Positions 32,289-41,459 of a stretch of DNA of 43,388 bases are shown here, piece by piece (the stretch's first letter is position 1; the number at the start of each line of letters is the position of its first letter). The DNA comes from an uncultured marine group III euryarchaeote (GTDB taxonomy: Archaea; Thermoplasmatota; Poseidoniia; MGIII; CG-Epi1), in contig CACAGG010000006.1 in the NCBI GenBank assembly GCA_902531985.1, forward strand, positions 1 to 43,388, in the 5' to 3' direction. The position numbers were made by a program, and so were the translations under genes. The notes beneath the pieces are model-generated. The model was given only the letters and a program-made list of their open reading frames with translations. It was not told the DNA's origin and did not search any database.

Positions 32289-33428
32289 ATGGATTCCGAG
32301 CAGGAAACTCAAGCCCCTGCAGCAACAGAAGGCAACCAGTCTTCCGATGAGAGCGAAAGCTCTGCAGAAAACGCCCTAGATTACAGTGATTTAACAGTAG
32401 GAGTACTGAAGGAAAAACTAAAAGAGTTAGGTTTACCTATATCTGGAAAGAAATCAGATCTTGTTGAAAGATTGACTGCCTCCAACCAAAAGGAAACTGA
32501 TGAATCTCCAGAAGTGGAAAGTAGTGAAGAAGATGATGTTGAACCATTGTTTTCTATAGAAGAATTGGAAAGTCTTTCCCGTACCCAATTAAGAGAGTTA
32601 AGAAAGAAATATCACAAAGAGGCTGAAGTACTTAGGATTAAGAGAGATGAATTAAATCTTCAATCTCAAACTCATGCAGCTGAGCGTAATGACTTGAATA
32701 CCAAAGCCAAAGAGCATATGGATAATGTACATTTATTCAGAGATCGAAGAAATGGACTCAATGTAGAAGTAGGCCAAATAAGAGATGAAAGGCGTGAAGT
32801 TTCCGATATAGTTAATGGTCTTAAAGACACTTTTTTAAGATTAAAACGCAAACGTTTTTCAGGACGTAATTTACCTCCAGTTTCTCGTTTGAGAAAGCAA
32901 ATTCAAGAATTAGAAATAAAACAAATGACGACTCCTTTAACTACTGATAAAGAAAGAGCTTTGGTTGATGAGATTGGTTCACTTCAAAATAAGATTAAAG
33001 AGCATGATAATCTAATTGAAACCGATTCTGAAGTTTTAGATGCTCGAGATAAGTTTAGAGAAGCAGAGAATAGCCGAAGAGAACTAGGCAAGAAAATGCA
33101 AAAGAGTAGACAAGAAGCTCAAGCAGCACATCATTCCATGAAAGATTCATTGAGAACTAACCGTCAAACACGCAGAAAGGCAGATGCAGCTCAAAGATTA
33201 TTTGTAAAAGCTAAAGAAAAAGCAGATGAAGTTCACAATGAGTATATTGAGTATCTTAGAGGAATGCAAGAGATAGACAGAATGACTGCATCCCAAGGTA
33301 GAACCGGAAGTTCTGCAGATCAAAAAGCTAGCGCAGCTAGCGCAGAGGATCTATTTGCAAAGTTCCTCGCAGGTGAGAAATTAACAACAGAACAATTAAT
33401 GGTAATTCAGAAAGCAGGAATGCTTTAG
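32289..33428 (+). CDS. SAP-domain plus long coiled-coil protein
   Basis: A 379-residue hydrophilic protein. An acidic N-terminal region is followed by a SAP motif at about 33-65 (LTVGVLKEKLKELGLPISG, then KKSDLVERL), which usually binds DNA. Residues about 95-345 are predicted coiled coil with heptad-like Leu, Glu and Arg spacing, similar to the archaeal coiled-coil family COG1340. The C-terminal end (FLAGEKLTTEQLMVIQKAGML) is a small helical segment. It lies 35 bases after P1 on the same strand. A role in chromatin or ribosome-linked organisation is possible but not shown. Confidence 0.75.
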   Translation: MDSEQETQAPAATEGNQSSDESESSAENALDYSDLTVGVLKEKLKELGLPISGKKSDLVERLTASNQKETDESPEVESSEEDDVEPLFSIEELESLSRTQLRELRKKYHKEAEVLRIKRDELNLQSQTHAAERNDLNTKAKEHMDNVHLFRDRRNGLNVEVGQIRDERREVSDIVNGLKDTFLRLKRKRFSGRNLPPVSRLRKQIQELEIKQMTTPLTTDKERALVDEIGSLQNKIKEHDNLIETDSEVLDARDKFREAENSRRELGKKMQKSRQEAQAAHHSMKDSLRTNRQTRRKADAAQRLFVKAKEKADEVHNEYIEYLRGMQEIDRMTASQGRTGSSADQKASAASAEDLFAKFLAGEKLTTEQLMVIQKAGML

Positions 33429-33471
33429 AGTACTCATTTAATTTTTTAACTACCTTGCATATCATTAATTA

Positions 33472-35397
33472 ATGGATAATATACTATGGAGTCCATCACA
33501 AAAGCGAAAGAAATCTAGCCTTATTACTAAATTCATAGAGCAATCTTCAGAGGAATTTGATGATTATTTTTCACTTCACTCTTGGTCTATAAATAATATG
33601 GAAGATTTTTGGGAAGAGTTTTGGAATTTTTCCGGTATAATCCATTCTAAGAATTACGATTCAGTTTTAACGAATCCAGTCATGCCTGGAGCAAAATGGT
33701 TTGAAGGTGCTGAACTTAATTATGCAGAAAATCTACTTTCTGGCGAATCAAATCAAACAGCTATAATCAGCGTGGCAGAAGGAAGAGCCGATAAATCCTA
33801 TACCTTTGCAGAATTGAATAGGGCAGTGGCTTCAGTACAGAAGGGATTAGACAAATTAGGTGTAAAAGAAGGAACAAGAGTTGCAGCTTTTGTTCCTAAT
33901 TGCGTTGAAACGGTTATTTTGATGTTGGCAGTGTCTTCATCCGGAGCGATATGGACTTCTTGTTCTCCAGATTTTGGATCTCAGGGAGTTATAGACAGAT
34001 TTGGACAAATAAAGCCTGAAATATTAATTGTTGCAAATGGTTATAATTATAATGGGAAAACGTTCAGTTTAGAAAAAAAAATAAATGGAGTATTAAATGA
34101 GATAGATAGTCTCAAGCATACAATATGTATTGAATTTGTTTCTTTATCATACAATTTAAATCATCCCTCAGTTGTCAATTATGAGACTTTATTGTCACAC
34201 GATTTAGAGATGCCTAAATTCAAACAATTACCTTTTGATCATCCACTTTACATAATGTATTCATCAGGAACTACAGGCCCCCCAAAATCCATAGTTCATG
34301 GGGCTGGAGGAACGCTAATTCAGCACTTAAAAGAACATCAGCTCCAATGTGATATACAAAAAGGCAGAGATACTTTGTTTTGGTTTACCACTTGCGGATG
34401 GATGATGTGGAATTGGTTAGTATCTGGTTTGGCATCCGGAGCGACTATTGTTTTGTATGATGGTAGCCCTAGTTACCAAGGAATGGGGACTTTGTGGAAT
34501 TTAGTCGAACGAGCAGGAATAACACATTTTGGAACAAGTCCTAAATTTTTGAGTGCTTGTGCAAACGAAGATTTAGTGCCAAAGGAAATTTCAAATATTT
34601 CAGCCTTGAAATCAGTACTTTCAACAGGTTCACCTTTAGTTCCAGAACAATTTGATTGGGTTTATGAGAATGTTAGTTCAGATATACATTTGGCCTCTAT
34701 TTCAGGAGGTACAGACATAATTGGTTGTTTTCTAGCAGGTTCTCCAATCTTGCCTGTTTACAGGGGAGAAATTCAATGTCCTCAGCTAGGAATGGACGTT
34801 CAATCTTGGGATGAAACCGGAAATTCAATTATTAAGCAAAGTGGTGAATTAGTTTGTACAAAACCGTTCCCATCTATGCCAGTTAGCTTTTGGAATGATG
34901 AAGACGGATCAAAATATCACAATGCCTACTTTGACGAATTCCCAGGTGTTTGGACTCATGGTGATTATGTTGAAATAACAAAAAATCAAGGAGCTATAAT
35001 TTATGGCAGAAGCGATACTACGTTGAACCCGGGGGGCGTTAGAATAGGTACAGCTGAAATATACCGTGCAATAGAAACACTGCAGTCAATAGAAGACTCA
35101 GTAGTTGTTGGGAAACCAAATTTGGGAGATGTGGAGATAGTATTGTGTGTTAAATTAGCAGATAACATTAGATTAGATTCTGATTTAGAGTATGATATTA
35201 GAAATAAAATAAAATCGATGACTACCCCTCGTCATATTCCGAAGTATATATTTTCAGTTTCTGAAATACCATACACAATAAGTGGTAAAAAAGTAGAAAA
35301 GGCAGTACTTTCCACTATTATTGGTAAAGATGTAAAGAATAAAGATGCATTAGTAAATCCCGAATCGCTTTCAGAATATCAGAATTTATCATTCTGA
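33472..35397 (+). CDS. aacS: Acetoacetyl-CoA synthetase
   Basis: A 641-residue AMP-forming ligase that makes acetoacetyl-CoA from acetoacetate, CoA and ATP. It has the family N-terminal region (LWSPSQKRKKSS, FWEEFWNFSGI, MPGAKWFEGAELNYAENLL), the P-loop YSSGTTGPPKSIVHG from residue 263, TTCGWMMWNWLVSGLASGA, SGGTDIIGCFLAG, and the hinge YGRSDTTLNPGGVRIG. The end ISGKKVEKAV holds the catalytic lysine region. Length and motif order fit AacS better than acetyl-CoA synthetase. It could feed ketone or polyhydroxybutyrate-derived acetoacetate into lipid or isoprenoid synthesis; context does not decide. A T-rich TATA-like stretch lies about 26 bases upstream. Confidence 0.93.
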   Translation: MDNILWSPSQKRKKSSLITKFIEQSSEEFDDYFSLHSWSINNMEDFWEEFWNFSGIIHSKNYDSVLTNPVMPGAKWFEGAELNYAENLLSGESNQTAIISVAEGRADKSYTFAELNRAVASVQKGLDKLGVKEGTRVAAFVPNCVETVILMLAVSSSGAIWTSCSPDFGSQGVIDRFGQIKPEILIVANGYNYNGKTFSLEKKINGVLNEIDSLKHTICIEFVSLSYNLNHPSVVNYETLLSHDLEMPKFKQLPFDHPLYIMYSSGTTGPPKSIVHGAGGTLIQHLKEHQLQCDIQKGRDTLFWFTTCGWMMWNWLVSGLASGATIVLYDGSPSYQGMGTLWNLVERAGITHFGTSPKFLSACANEDLVPKEISNISALKSVLSTGSPLVPEQFDWVYENVSSDIHLASISGGTDIIGCFLAGSPILPVYRGEIQCPQLGMDVQSWDETGNSIIKQSGELVCTKPFPSMPVSFWNDEDGSKYHNAYFDEFPGVWTHGDYVEITKNQGAIIYGRSDTTLNPGGVRIGTAEIYRAIETLQSIEDSVVVGKPNLGDVEIVLCVKLADNIRLDSDLEYDIRNKIKSMTTPRHIPKYIFSVSEIPYTISGKKVEKAVLSTIIGKDVKNKDALVNPESLSEYQNLSF

Positions 35398-35429
35398 AAG
35401 GCTTTAGAACGCCCCTCTTTTACAACATC

Positions 35430-38400
35430 ATGAAGGCCTATATTGTGGCTGCACTTCTCATTAGCACGATTCTGATGAGTTTTACAGATGTAGGTCAAAT
35501 CTCATCTGTTGATAATAATGCAAATATCGTAGAAAGTGGTTCTTCAGAATGTGGCCCTAAAACATTTTCAGATAATGTAAAGGCTGCATTCCAAAAAGAG
35601 TCAAATTTAGATCAATACAGCCCTTCACAAATTTATTTGAGCAAACAATGGGTAGTTTTGTTTAATTATCCTTATTGCATTCAAAATTTAGATAATTTAA
35701 TGGATTTAGCTTTAATTGATAATATAGAAGAATTCAGTATTCTTAGTGGTATTTGGATTTTAACTTTCCAAACTGGAGATGTTGCAATCAATTATTTGGC
35801 TGAAATAAATGACAAAGGCTATCTTTGGAATTATTATCCTTTGATTGAAAAAGAAGTCAGTTTGAAATATCAACCTAATGATTCAAATTTTTCAAAACAA
35901 TGGTATCTTGATAATAATGGACAAAATAACGGAACTGCAGGTATTGATCTAAATGTCGCCAATGTCTGGGATGAATATGCAGGAGATGGTGTTGTAATTG
36001 GAATTGTAGATGATGGTATAGATTATACTCATTCAGATATATCTCCAAATTTTAATAGTGGCTACAGTTATGATTTTTGTGAAGATGATTTAGATGTTAT
36101 GCCTGTAGACTCTTATGACGATAGCGACATTATTGATTGGCATGGGACTGCAGTTTCAGGAATAGCTGCAGGTAAAGGTGATAATGAGATAGGTATTGCA
36201 GGAGTTGCATACAATTCTAGTATAGCTGGAATTCGTTTGGTAGCGGGAGATTGTAGCTATCCATATGAGGAAGAATATACTTTGAATGATTTAGCTATAT
36301 CTCAAGCTTTGTCACATCAATCACAAAATATTGATATTTATTCTAATAGTTGGGGCCCAGTTGATGATGGCAAAACACTAGGATTTATGGGTCCTTTGAC
36401 GATGGCAGCTTTAGAAGTAGGTGTAGCTGAAGGGAGAGGTGGTCTTGGATCAATTTATGTGTGGTCTAATGGTAATGGTCAAAGTAATAATGATTATTCA
36501 AACAAAGATGCGTATGCAAATAGTAGATACACTATCGCAGTTGGAGCTTTAAATTGGCAAGGTAAACAAACTTCATATTCAGAATTTGGATCTAACATTC
36601 TAGTTTCAGCCCCTTCACATAATGAGTCAGAATTTTTAGATGCAGCCATTTATTCAGCAGATATAGTAGGGGAAGGAGGAAATTCCAACGAAGATTATAG
36701 TTTAGTTGTTGGTGGAACTTCAGTTACAACGCCCATGGTTTCAGGAGTTGTAGCACTTATGCTAGAAGCCAATCCAGACCTTACATGGAGAGATGTACAA
36801 CATATTTTAGTTGAAAGTTCAAGGAAAATTGGAGATTCAGATGATTGGTTTAAAACCCAAGTGAATAGGAATTATAATCACGCATATGGTTATGGTTTAG
36901 TAGATGCAAATGCAGCAGTTAATTTGGCCGAAGATTGGGAAAATGTTGAGGAAGAAGTTAATCTTAGAACCTCTAAAATTCTTGTTGATCAATTAATATT
37001 AGATAATAATAACGAAGGCGTTACATCATCATTATTCGTTGATAGAGGCATTTGGATAGAGACTGTAGAAATTACAGTAAATTTGACTCATGGTGATCGC
37101 GGAGACCTAAATGTGTTTCTTACATCCCCTAATGGTATAGTGTCTGAGTTAGTTAGAGAGAATAATCAAGACATTAATTCGGATTATCATGATTGGGTAT
37201 TCACTTCAGTAATTCATTGGGGAGAGAATAGTTTTGGTGAGTGGAAACTTAAGGTCAATGATACTGTATCAGCAGGTAGTTCAGATCGTCAATTTGACAA
37301 TTGGTCCTTATCATTCTATGGTACGGAGGATATAGATAGTGATAATGATAATTTAACAGATTATATAGATTATAAATTAGAGACAGGTATTACAAATCCC
37401 GATTTTGATGGAGATGGAATAATAGATGGTGAGGAGTACTATGGATGGACAAATTTCAAGGGAGAAAAATACAAAACTAATCCTAAGAAACAAGATACAG
37501 ATAATGACGGCATATCTGATTTTGATGAAAGATATAATCAAATTTTAGTCCCATTTACGGAGGAGTTTGGAGCCACAGATCCAACAAATAATGACACAGA
37601 TTCAGATGGTTTACTAGACGGTGAAGAAGTTAATGAATATTTTACAAACCCTCTAACATCAGATACAGATGGTGATACCTTTTACCAAGATCCCTCTTTC
37701 GAGCATCAATTAACTGATTATAATGAAATATTTGCCTATGATTTAACTAACGGTACAATTAAGCCCAGTGATCCTACAAGACTAGATGGAGACAATGATA
37801 CAATGCCAGACTGGTATGAAGTATCTCTCGGTTTTGATCCTATGAAAAAATCGGACGGCGCCCAAGATGCAGATTATGATGGCTTTGATTTAGATTCCAA
37901 TGGATATGTTTCCGAATCTGAGAGGTTTACTAATGCTATGGAATACCATGCAGGAACAGATCCTAAGAGCCAAGATTCGGATGGCGATGGTTTACCAGAT
38001 GGGTGGGAGTATTATTGGGGATTAGACCCATTGATTGATGACACGCTTGAAGATTTTGACAATGATACTATAAAAAATATTGATGAATATGATAATAGGC
38101 AGATTGAAAGTAAAATATTTTCCTTAAATGAGATTAGTTTAAAGGGATATTGGAAATTCGACGGAACTGACCCAACAAGTGTTTTCAATTTAGTTGATAA
38201 TAGTCTTAATCAAGTATTAGGTAATTCTGAAAGAGTTTCAGGTAAATTCTTGAACGGAGTAAATTGTGACGGGGTAGATGATTATGTTAGAACAAATTCG
38301 CTTGATTCATCTAAATTTAAAGAGTATACAGTTAATAGTTGGGTTAAGATAACTAATTTTAGTGATGATTTTGCAACCGTAGTAGGTACTGTAAACGATG

Positions 38401-39599
38401 GCCGAACATGGCTAGGAGTTAATAGTGAAGGTTACTTTGAGTTTAAAGTTTATTCAGGAAGTAAATATTATTTTTCACCAATAACAAATAACAGTATTCA
38501 GCCAGATTTGGGTGTTTGGTACAATTTAGCCGCAACTTACAGTGAATCAGATAAAAAGCTTAAGTTATATGTTAATGGTACTCTAATTTCTGAAGAAATT
38601 ATTGACAACCCTTCAATAAAAACTTCAACAAATTATAATTATATGTGTAGAGGTCAAAATGGCGAATATCTTAATGGAACAATAGACCATGTTTCAATTT
38701 GGAATCGTGCATTAAGTGATGATGAAATAATGTATGTTTTTAAGAAGCCTAAGGGTTTTGGCAATAGTTACCAATTTTTTAGACCTGATGATGGTTTAAG
38801 ATATAGTAATCCTAGTTCAACAGATACTGACGGCGATAAATTAAGTGATGGTGAAGAGGCTTATTTTGGTATTGATGGTTTTGTTACAGATATTACAAAT
38901 CCAGACACGGACTATGATGGGATAAATGATTATGATGAATATTTTGTTTATAAGACATCACCAATTACCAATGACACAGATGGCGATAATTACACCGACA
39001 AGTATGTTTTTGAATTTAATTTATTAACTAAACTTAGACTTAATCAGACGGGGGATGCATTTCCTTTAGACTCTTTAGAATGGAATGATACGGATGGAGA
39101 TGGTATTGGAGATAATTCAGACGCTTATCCTTTGAATTCGAGTGAGCAATACGATACAGATGGCGATTCTTGGGGAGATAATTACGAAATTAGTATTGGC
39201 ACAGATCCAACAAATAATGACACAGATTCAGACGGTTACAACGATTCAATTGATGTTTTCCCTCTTGACTCTAGCGAATACATTGATACAGATGGAGATG
39301 GTATTGGAAACAATACAGATGCCTGTCCTGAGGACAAGAGAGGTTCAGTTGATAGAGATGGTGATAAGGTGTGTGATTCATCAGATCCTTTCCCGGATAA
39401 TCCTAATGAGTGGAAAGATACAGACAATGATGGATTTGGTGACAATTCAGATGCTTATCCTAATGATCCCACTAAATCTTTAGAGTATGAAGAAATAGAA
39501 TTTGAGCAGCAAATTGATAGTGGGATTCTAGACTCATCTATGCTGATAATAATTGCTTTTGGTATAGTATATTTTGTTTTTAAGAAGATAACAAAATAA
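35430..39599 (+). CDS. Giant kexin-like S8 protease with P, thrombospondin-3 and LamG regions
   Basis: A 1389-residue secreted protein. The signal peptide is at 1-18. The catalytic domain resembles proprotein convertases: D194 (VDDGID), H238 (WHGTAVSG), N347 (WSNGNG) and S431 (GGTSVTTPMVSG). A P-domain-like region follows at about 510-625 (ending FDNWSLSFYGTED). Thrombospondin type 3 calcium repeats (DxDxDGxxD) fill about 632-900 and 1125-1360. Between them, residues 904-1105 form a LamG/concanavalin-like domain (GYWKFDGT, CDGVDDYV, DHVSIWNRALSDDEI). A C-terminal membrane helix (about 1367-1384) ends in KKITK. It should be a surface-anchored, calcium-stabilised protease. It lacks the WWET motif of the other two subtilases. 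It converges on ftcD with four bases between stop codons. Confidence 0.92.
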   Translation: MKAYIVAALLISTILMSFTDVGQISSVDNNANIVESGSSECGPKTFSDNVKAAFQKESNLDQYSPSQIYLSKQWVVLFNYPYCIQNLDNLMDLALIDNIEEFSILSGIWILTFQTGDVAINYLAEINDKGYLWNYYPLIEKEVSLKYQPNDSNFSKQWYLDNNGQNNGTAGIDLNVANVWDEYAGDGVVIGIVDDGIDYTHSDISPNFNSGYSYDFCEDDLDVMPVDSYDDSDIIDWHGTAVSGIAAGKGDNEIGIAGVAYNSSIAGIRLVAGDCSYPYEEEYTLNDLAISQALSHQSQNIDIYSNSWGPVDDGKTLGFMGPLTMAALEVGVAEGRGGLGSIYVWSNGNGQSNNDYSNKDAYANSRYTIAVGALNWQGKQTSYSEFGSNILVSAPSHNESEFLDAAIYSADIVGEGGNSNEDYSLVVGGTSVTTPMVSGVVALMLEANPDLTWRDVQHILVESSRKIGDSDDWFKTQVNRNYNHAYGYGLVDANAAVNLAEDWENVEEEVNLRTSKILVDQLILDNNNEGVTSSLFVDRGIWIETVEITVNLTHGDRGDLNVFLTSPNGIVSELVRENNQDINSDYHDWVFTSVIHWGENSFGEWKLKVNDTVSAGSSDRQFDNWSLSFYGTEDIDSDNDNLTDYIDYKLETGITNPDFDGDGIIDGEEYYGWTNFKGEKYKTNPKKQDTDNDGISDFDERYNQILVPFTEEFGATDPTNNDTDSDGLLDGEEVNEYFTNPLTSDTDGDTFYQDPSFEHQLTDYNEIFAYDLTNGTIKPSDPTRLDGDNDTMPDWYEVSLGFDPMKKSDGAQDADYDGFDLDSNGYVSESERFTNAMEYHAGTDPKSQDSDGDGLPDGWEYYWGLDPLIDDTLEDFDNDTIKNIDEYDNRQIESKIFSLNEISLKGYWKFDGTDPTSVFNLVDNSLNQVLGNSERVSGKFLNGVNCDGVDDYVRTNSLDSSKFKEYTVNSWVKITNFSDDFATVVGTVNDGRTWLGVNSEGYFEFKVYSGSKYYFSPITNNSIQPDLGVWYNLAATYSESDKKLKLYVNGTLISEEIIDNPSIKTSTNYNYMCRGQNGEYLNGTIDHVSIWNRALSDDEIMYVFKKPKGFGNSYQFFRPDDGLRYSNPSSTDTDGDKLSDGEEAYFGIDGFVTDITNPDTDYDGINDYDEYFVYKTSPITNDTDGDNYTDKYVFEFNLLTKLRLNQTGDAFPLDSLEWNDTDGDGIGDNSDAYPLNSSEQYDTDGDSWGDNYEISIGTDPTNNDTDSDGYNDSIDVFPLDSSEYIDTDGDGIGNNTDACPEDKRGSVDRDGDKVCDSSDPFPDNPNEWKDTDNDGFGDNSDAYPNDPTKSLEYEEIEFEQQIDSGILDSSMLIIIAFGIVYFVFKKITK
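37574..37606 (+). repeat. 33-base direct repeat, copy 1, in thrombospondin-3 region
   Basis: An identical 33-base stretch occurs here and at 39200-39232. It encodes TDPTNNDTDSD of a calcium-binding repeat. Exact identity at DNA level over 33 bases suggests recent duplication or gene conversion between the two repeat blocks. Confidence 0.85.
39200..39232 (+). repeat. 33-base direct repeat, copy 2, in thrombospondin-3 region
   Basis: This is identical to 37574-37606 and in the same frame. It lies after the LamG domain, about 1.6 kb from the first copy. Confidence 0.85.
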
Positions 39600-39603
39600 T
39601 ACT

Positions 39604-41424
39604 TTAAAGACATTTTTCAACATTATTTAATATGTGTTTTAGTTCATTTTTACAATCTTTAAGTAATGTTTCAAGTTTATTTGTTGTTGTTAAAGAAAAT
39701 TCCTTGTCCTTGATACTTTTCAGGTTTATTCTGACATTATATGCTGCAGAAATTGCACCAGCATTAGCCATTAGAGCTCCTGAGCCAACGTCACTGGACA
39801 TACTTTCATCCATTATTTCAGAAATCTCTTTGCAAATGTAAAGTGCATCTTTACAATATTCTACAGTTTCTAATGGTACTAAAGTTGCAATTTTATATCC
39901 CTTTTGCATTTTTTCATTTCTTAGTATTTTTTCTTCTTCAGTATCTTTTGGCATTCTCATAGCTTTTATGACTTCATCAAAAGCACTAGTGTCATCATCA
40001 ATGGCTTTCACTAGTTGGTCTTTAGTTTTTTGCCCCTTACTTGAGATATTTGCAAGCTTTTCTTTGTATTTTTCAAATCCTGCTTTACTTGTGCTAAGAT
40101 TTGCCACCATAGTTCCCAATGCAGCACCAAGTGCTCCAGACAATGCCGCTACAGAGCCTCCTCCTGGAGCCGGAGAATCTCTTGAAACTTCATCAACAAA
40201 ATCAAAAGTAACTCGATTTGCTAATTCTCCATTTGTTTTTGGCATACCAAGGACCTTGTCATGGGGGTTAAAATCAGCAACGTCCGATAAACCTAAACTT
40301 TGAATTGTAACGTTCATTAAATCAGGAACTGGTAATCCAGGTGATTTGTGCATTTTAGAAAGATAATGCTCAGCAGCCCTCTTCATTGCATCGTATGGAA
40401 TTAAACCTACAATTTCAGAACCTGTAACTCGTATTCCTCTTTTTTCAGCCTCCTTACATGCTGTATCATAAATTTCATGTATTGGCGAAATTTTATAATT
40501 TGTCAAATTCATGCTAATTTGAGCTCGATTATATTCAGGAATTATCCATCCCAATCCTTTCACGTGTGTAAATTTCCCATCCTTATAGACTGGCATTCCT
40601 TCTAAATTATCCGGATCTAATCCTATACTCTCATATCTTTTTCTCAAATTTTGGCCATATTCTTTTTTGTAATAGGTAGCTAATTCTTCAAAAGTCTTAC
40701 CTATGAAATCACTATTTCCATCCGGATAATTCCCTTTATCAAAACGAACAACCTCTCCTTTGTAATAAAACGGATCAATATTACCCTCTCTCTTCCACCG
40801 GCCTCTTTCTCTTATCTCGTATGCAATTTCATTGGCATACGTTCTGTCATTTGTGTTAAGATTAATATTGTAAGCTATTAAGAATTCTCTAGCACCAACA
40901 GCAGTAGCTCCTGATTTAGCATTAAATTTTCTACGGCCGTAATCAGGTTTCCATTCCTTTTCCTTTAATTTATTTTTTAGGCCTTCATATTCTCCAGATC
41001 TAACAGTTGCTAAGTTTCGTCTTTCAATATTTGTTGCAGCTTCTTCGTAAAGATAGATGGGAATATCTAACTCTTCGGCAATTCGCTTCCCTGTTTTCTT
41101 TGCTATTTCTATACATTTTTCCATGGATACGCTAGAAACAGGAATGAAGGGACAGACATCAGTAGCACCCATTCTTGGATGAGCACCTTGATGTTTACTC
41201 ATGTCAATTAACTCGGATGCTCTTTTTACGCCTATGAAGGCAGCTTCAGAAACATTCTTTGGGGAACCAATAAATGTGACTACTGTTCTATTAGTATCAG
41301 CCCCCATATCAACATCTAATACCTTTATACCCTCAACAGATTCAATACTTTTTTTAATCTTATCAATTATACTTTTATCTCTTCCCTCAGAGAAATTAGG
41401 CACACATTCGACTATTTGTTCCAC
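39604..41424 (-). CDS. ftcD: Bifunctional glutamate formimidoyltransferase / formimidoyl-THF cyclodeaminase
   Basis: A 606-residue two-domain enzyme of histidine breakdown. Residues 1-330 are the transferase (ECVPNFSEGRD start; H82 in GAHPRMGATDVCPF corresponds to the catalytic histidine), moving the formimino group to tetrahydrofolate. After a linker, about 400-606 are the cyclodeaminase (PAPGGGSVAALSGALGAALG, then MPKDTEEEKILRNEKMQ), releasing ammonia to give methenyl-THF. The GTG start is the only suitable one, and a TGTATTAAG element is about 22-25 bases upstream. No other hut genes are in the window. It could use histidine from imported peptides. Confidence 0.94.
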   Translation of the reverse strand: MEQIVECVPNFSEGRDKSIIDKIKKSIESVEGIKVLDVDMGADTNRTVVTFIGSPKNVSEAAFIGVKRASELIDMSKHQGAHPRMGATDVCPFIPVSSVSMEKCIEIAKKTGKRIAEELDIPIYLYEEAATNIERRNLATVRSGEYEGLKNKLKEKEWKPDYGRRKFNAKSGATAVGAREFLIAYNINLNTNDRTYANEIAYEIRERGRWKREGNIDPFYYKGEVVRFDKGNYPDGNSDFIGKTFEELATYYKKEYGQNLRKRYESIGLDPDNLEGMPVYKDGKFTHVKGLGWIIPEYNRAQISMNLTNYKISPIHEIYDTACKEAEKRGIRVTGSEIVGLIPYDAMKRAAEHYLSKMHKSPGLPVPDLMNVTIQSLGLSDVADFNPHDKVLGMPKTNGELANRVTFDFVDEVSRDSPAPGGGSVAALSGALGAALGTMVANLSTSKAGFEKYKEKLANISSKGQKTKDQLVKAIDDDTSAFDEVIKAMRMPKDTEEEKILRNEKMQKGYKIATLVPLETVEYCKDALYICKEISEIMDESMSSDVGSGALMANAGAISAAYNVRINLKSIKDKEFSLTTTNKLETLLKDCKNELKHILNNVEKCL

Positions 41425-41459
41425 AATTGTTACAAATTAGGTTCTTAATACAGTTTATT

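Noticed and set aside
37574-39232. Repeated DNA in the giant protease as a possible CRISPR array
   Set aside because: The repeats are in frame, encode calcium-binding units, have irregular spacing of up to 1.6 kb and no unique spacers.
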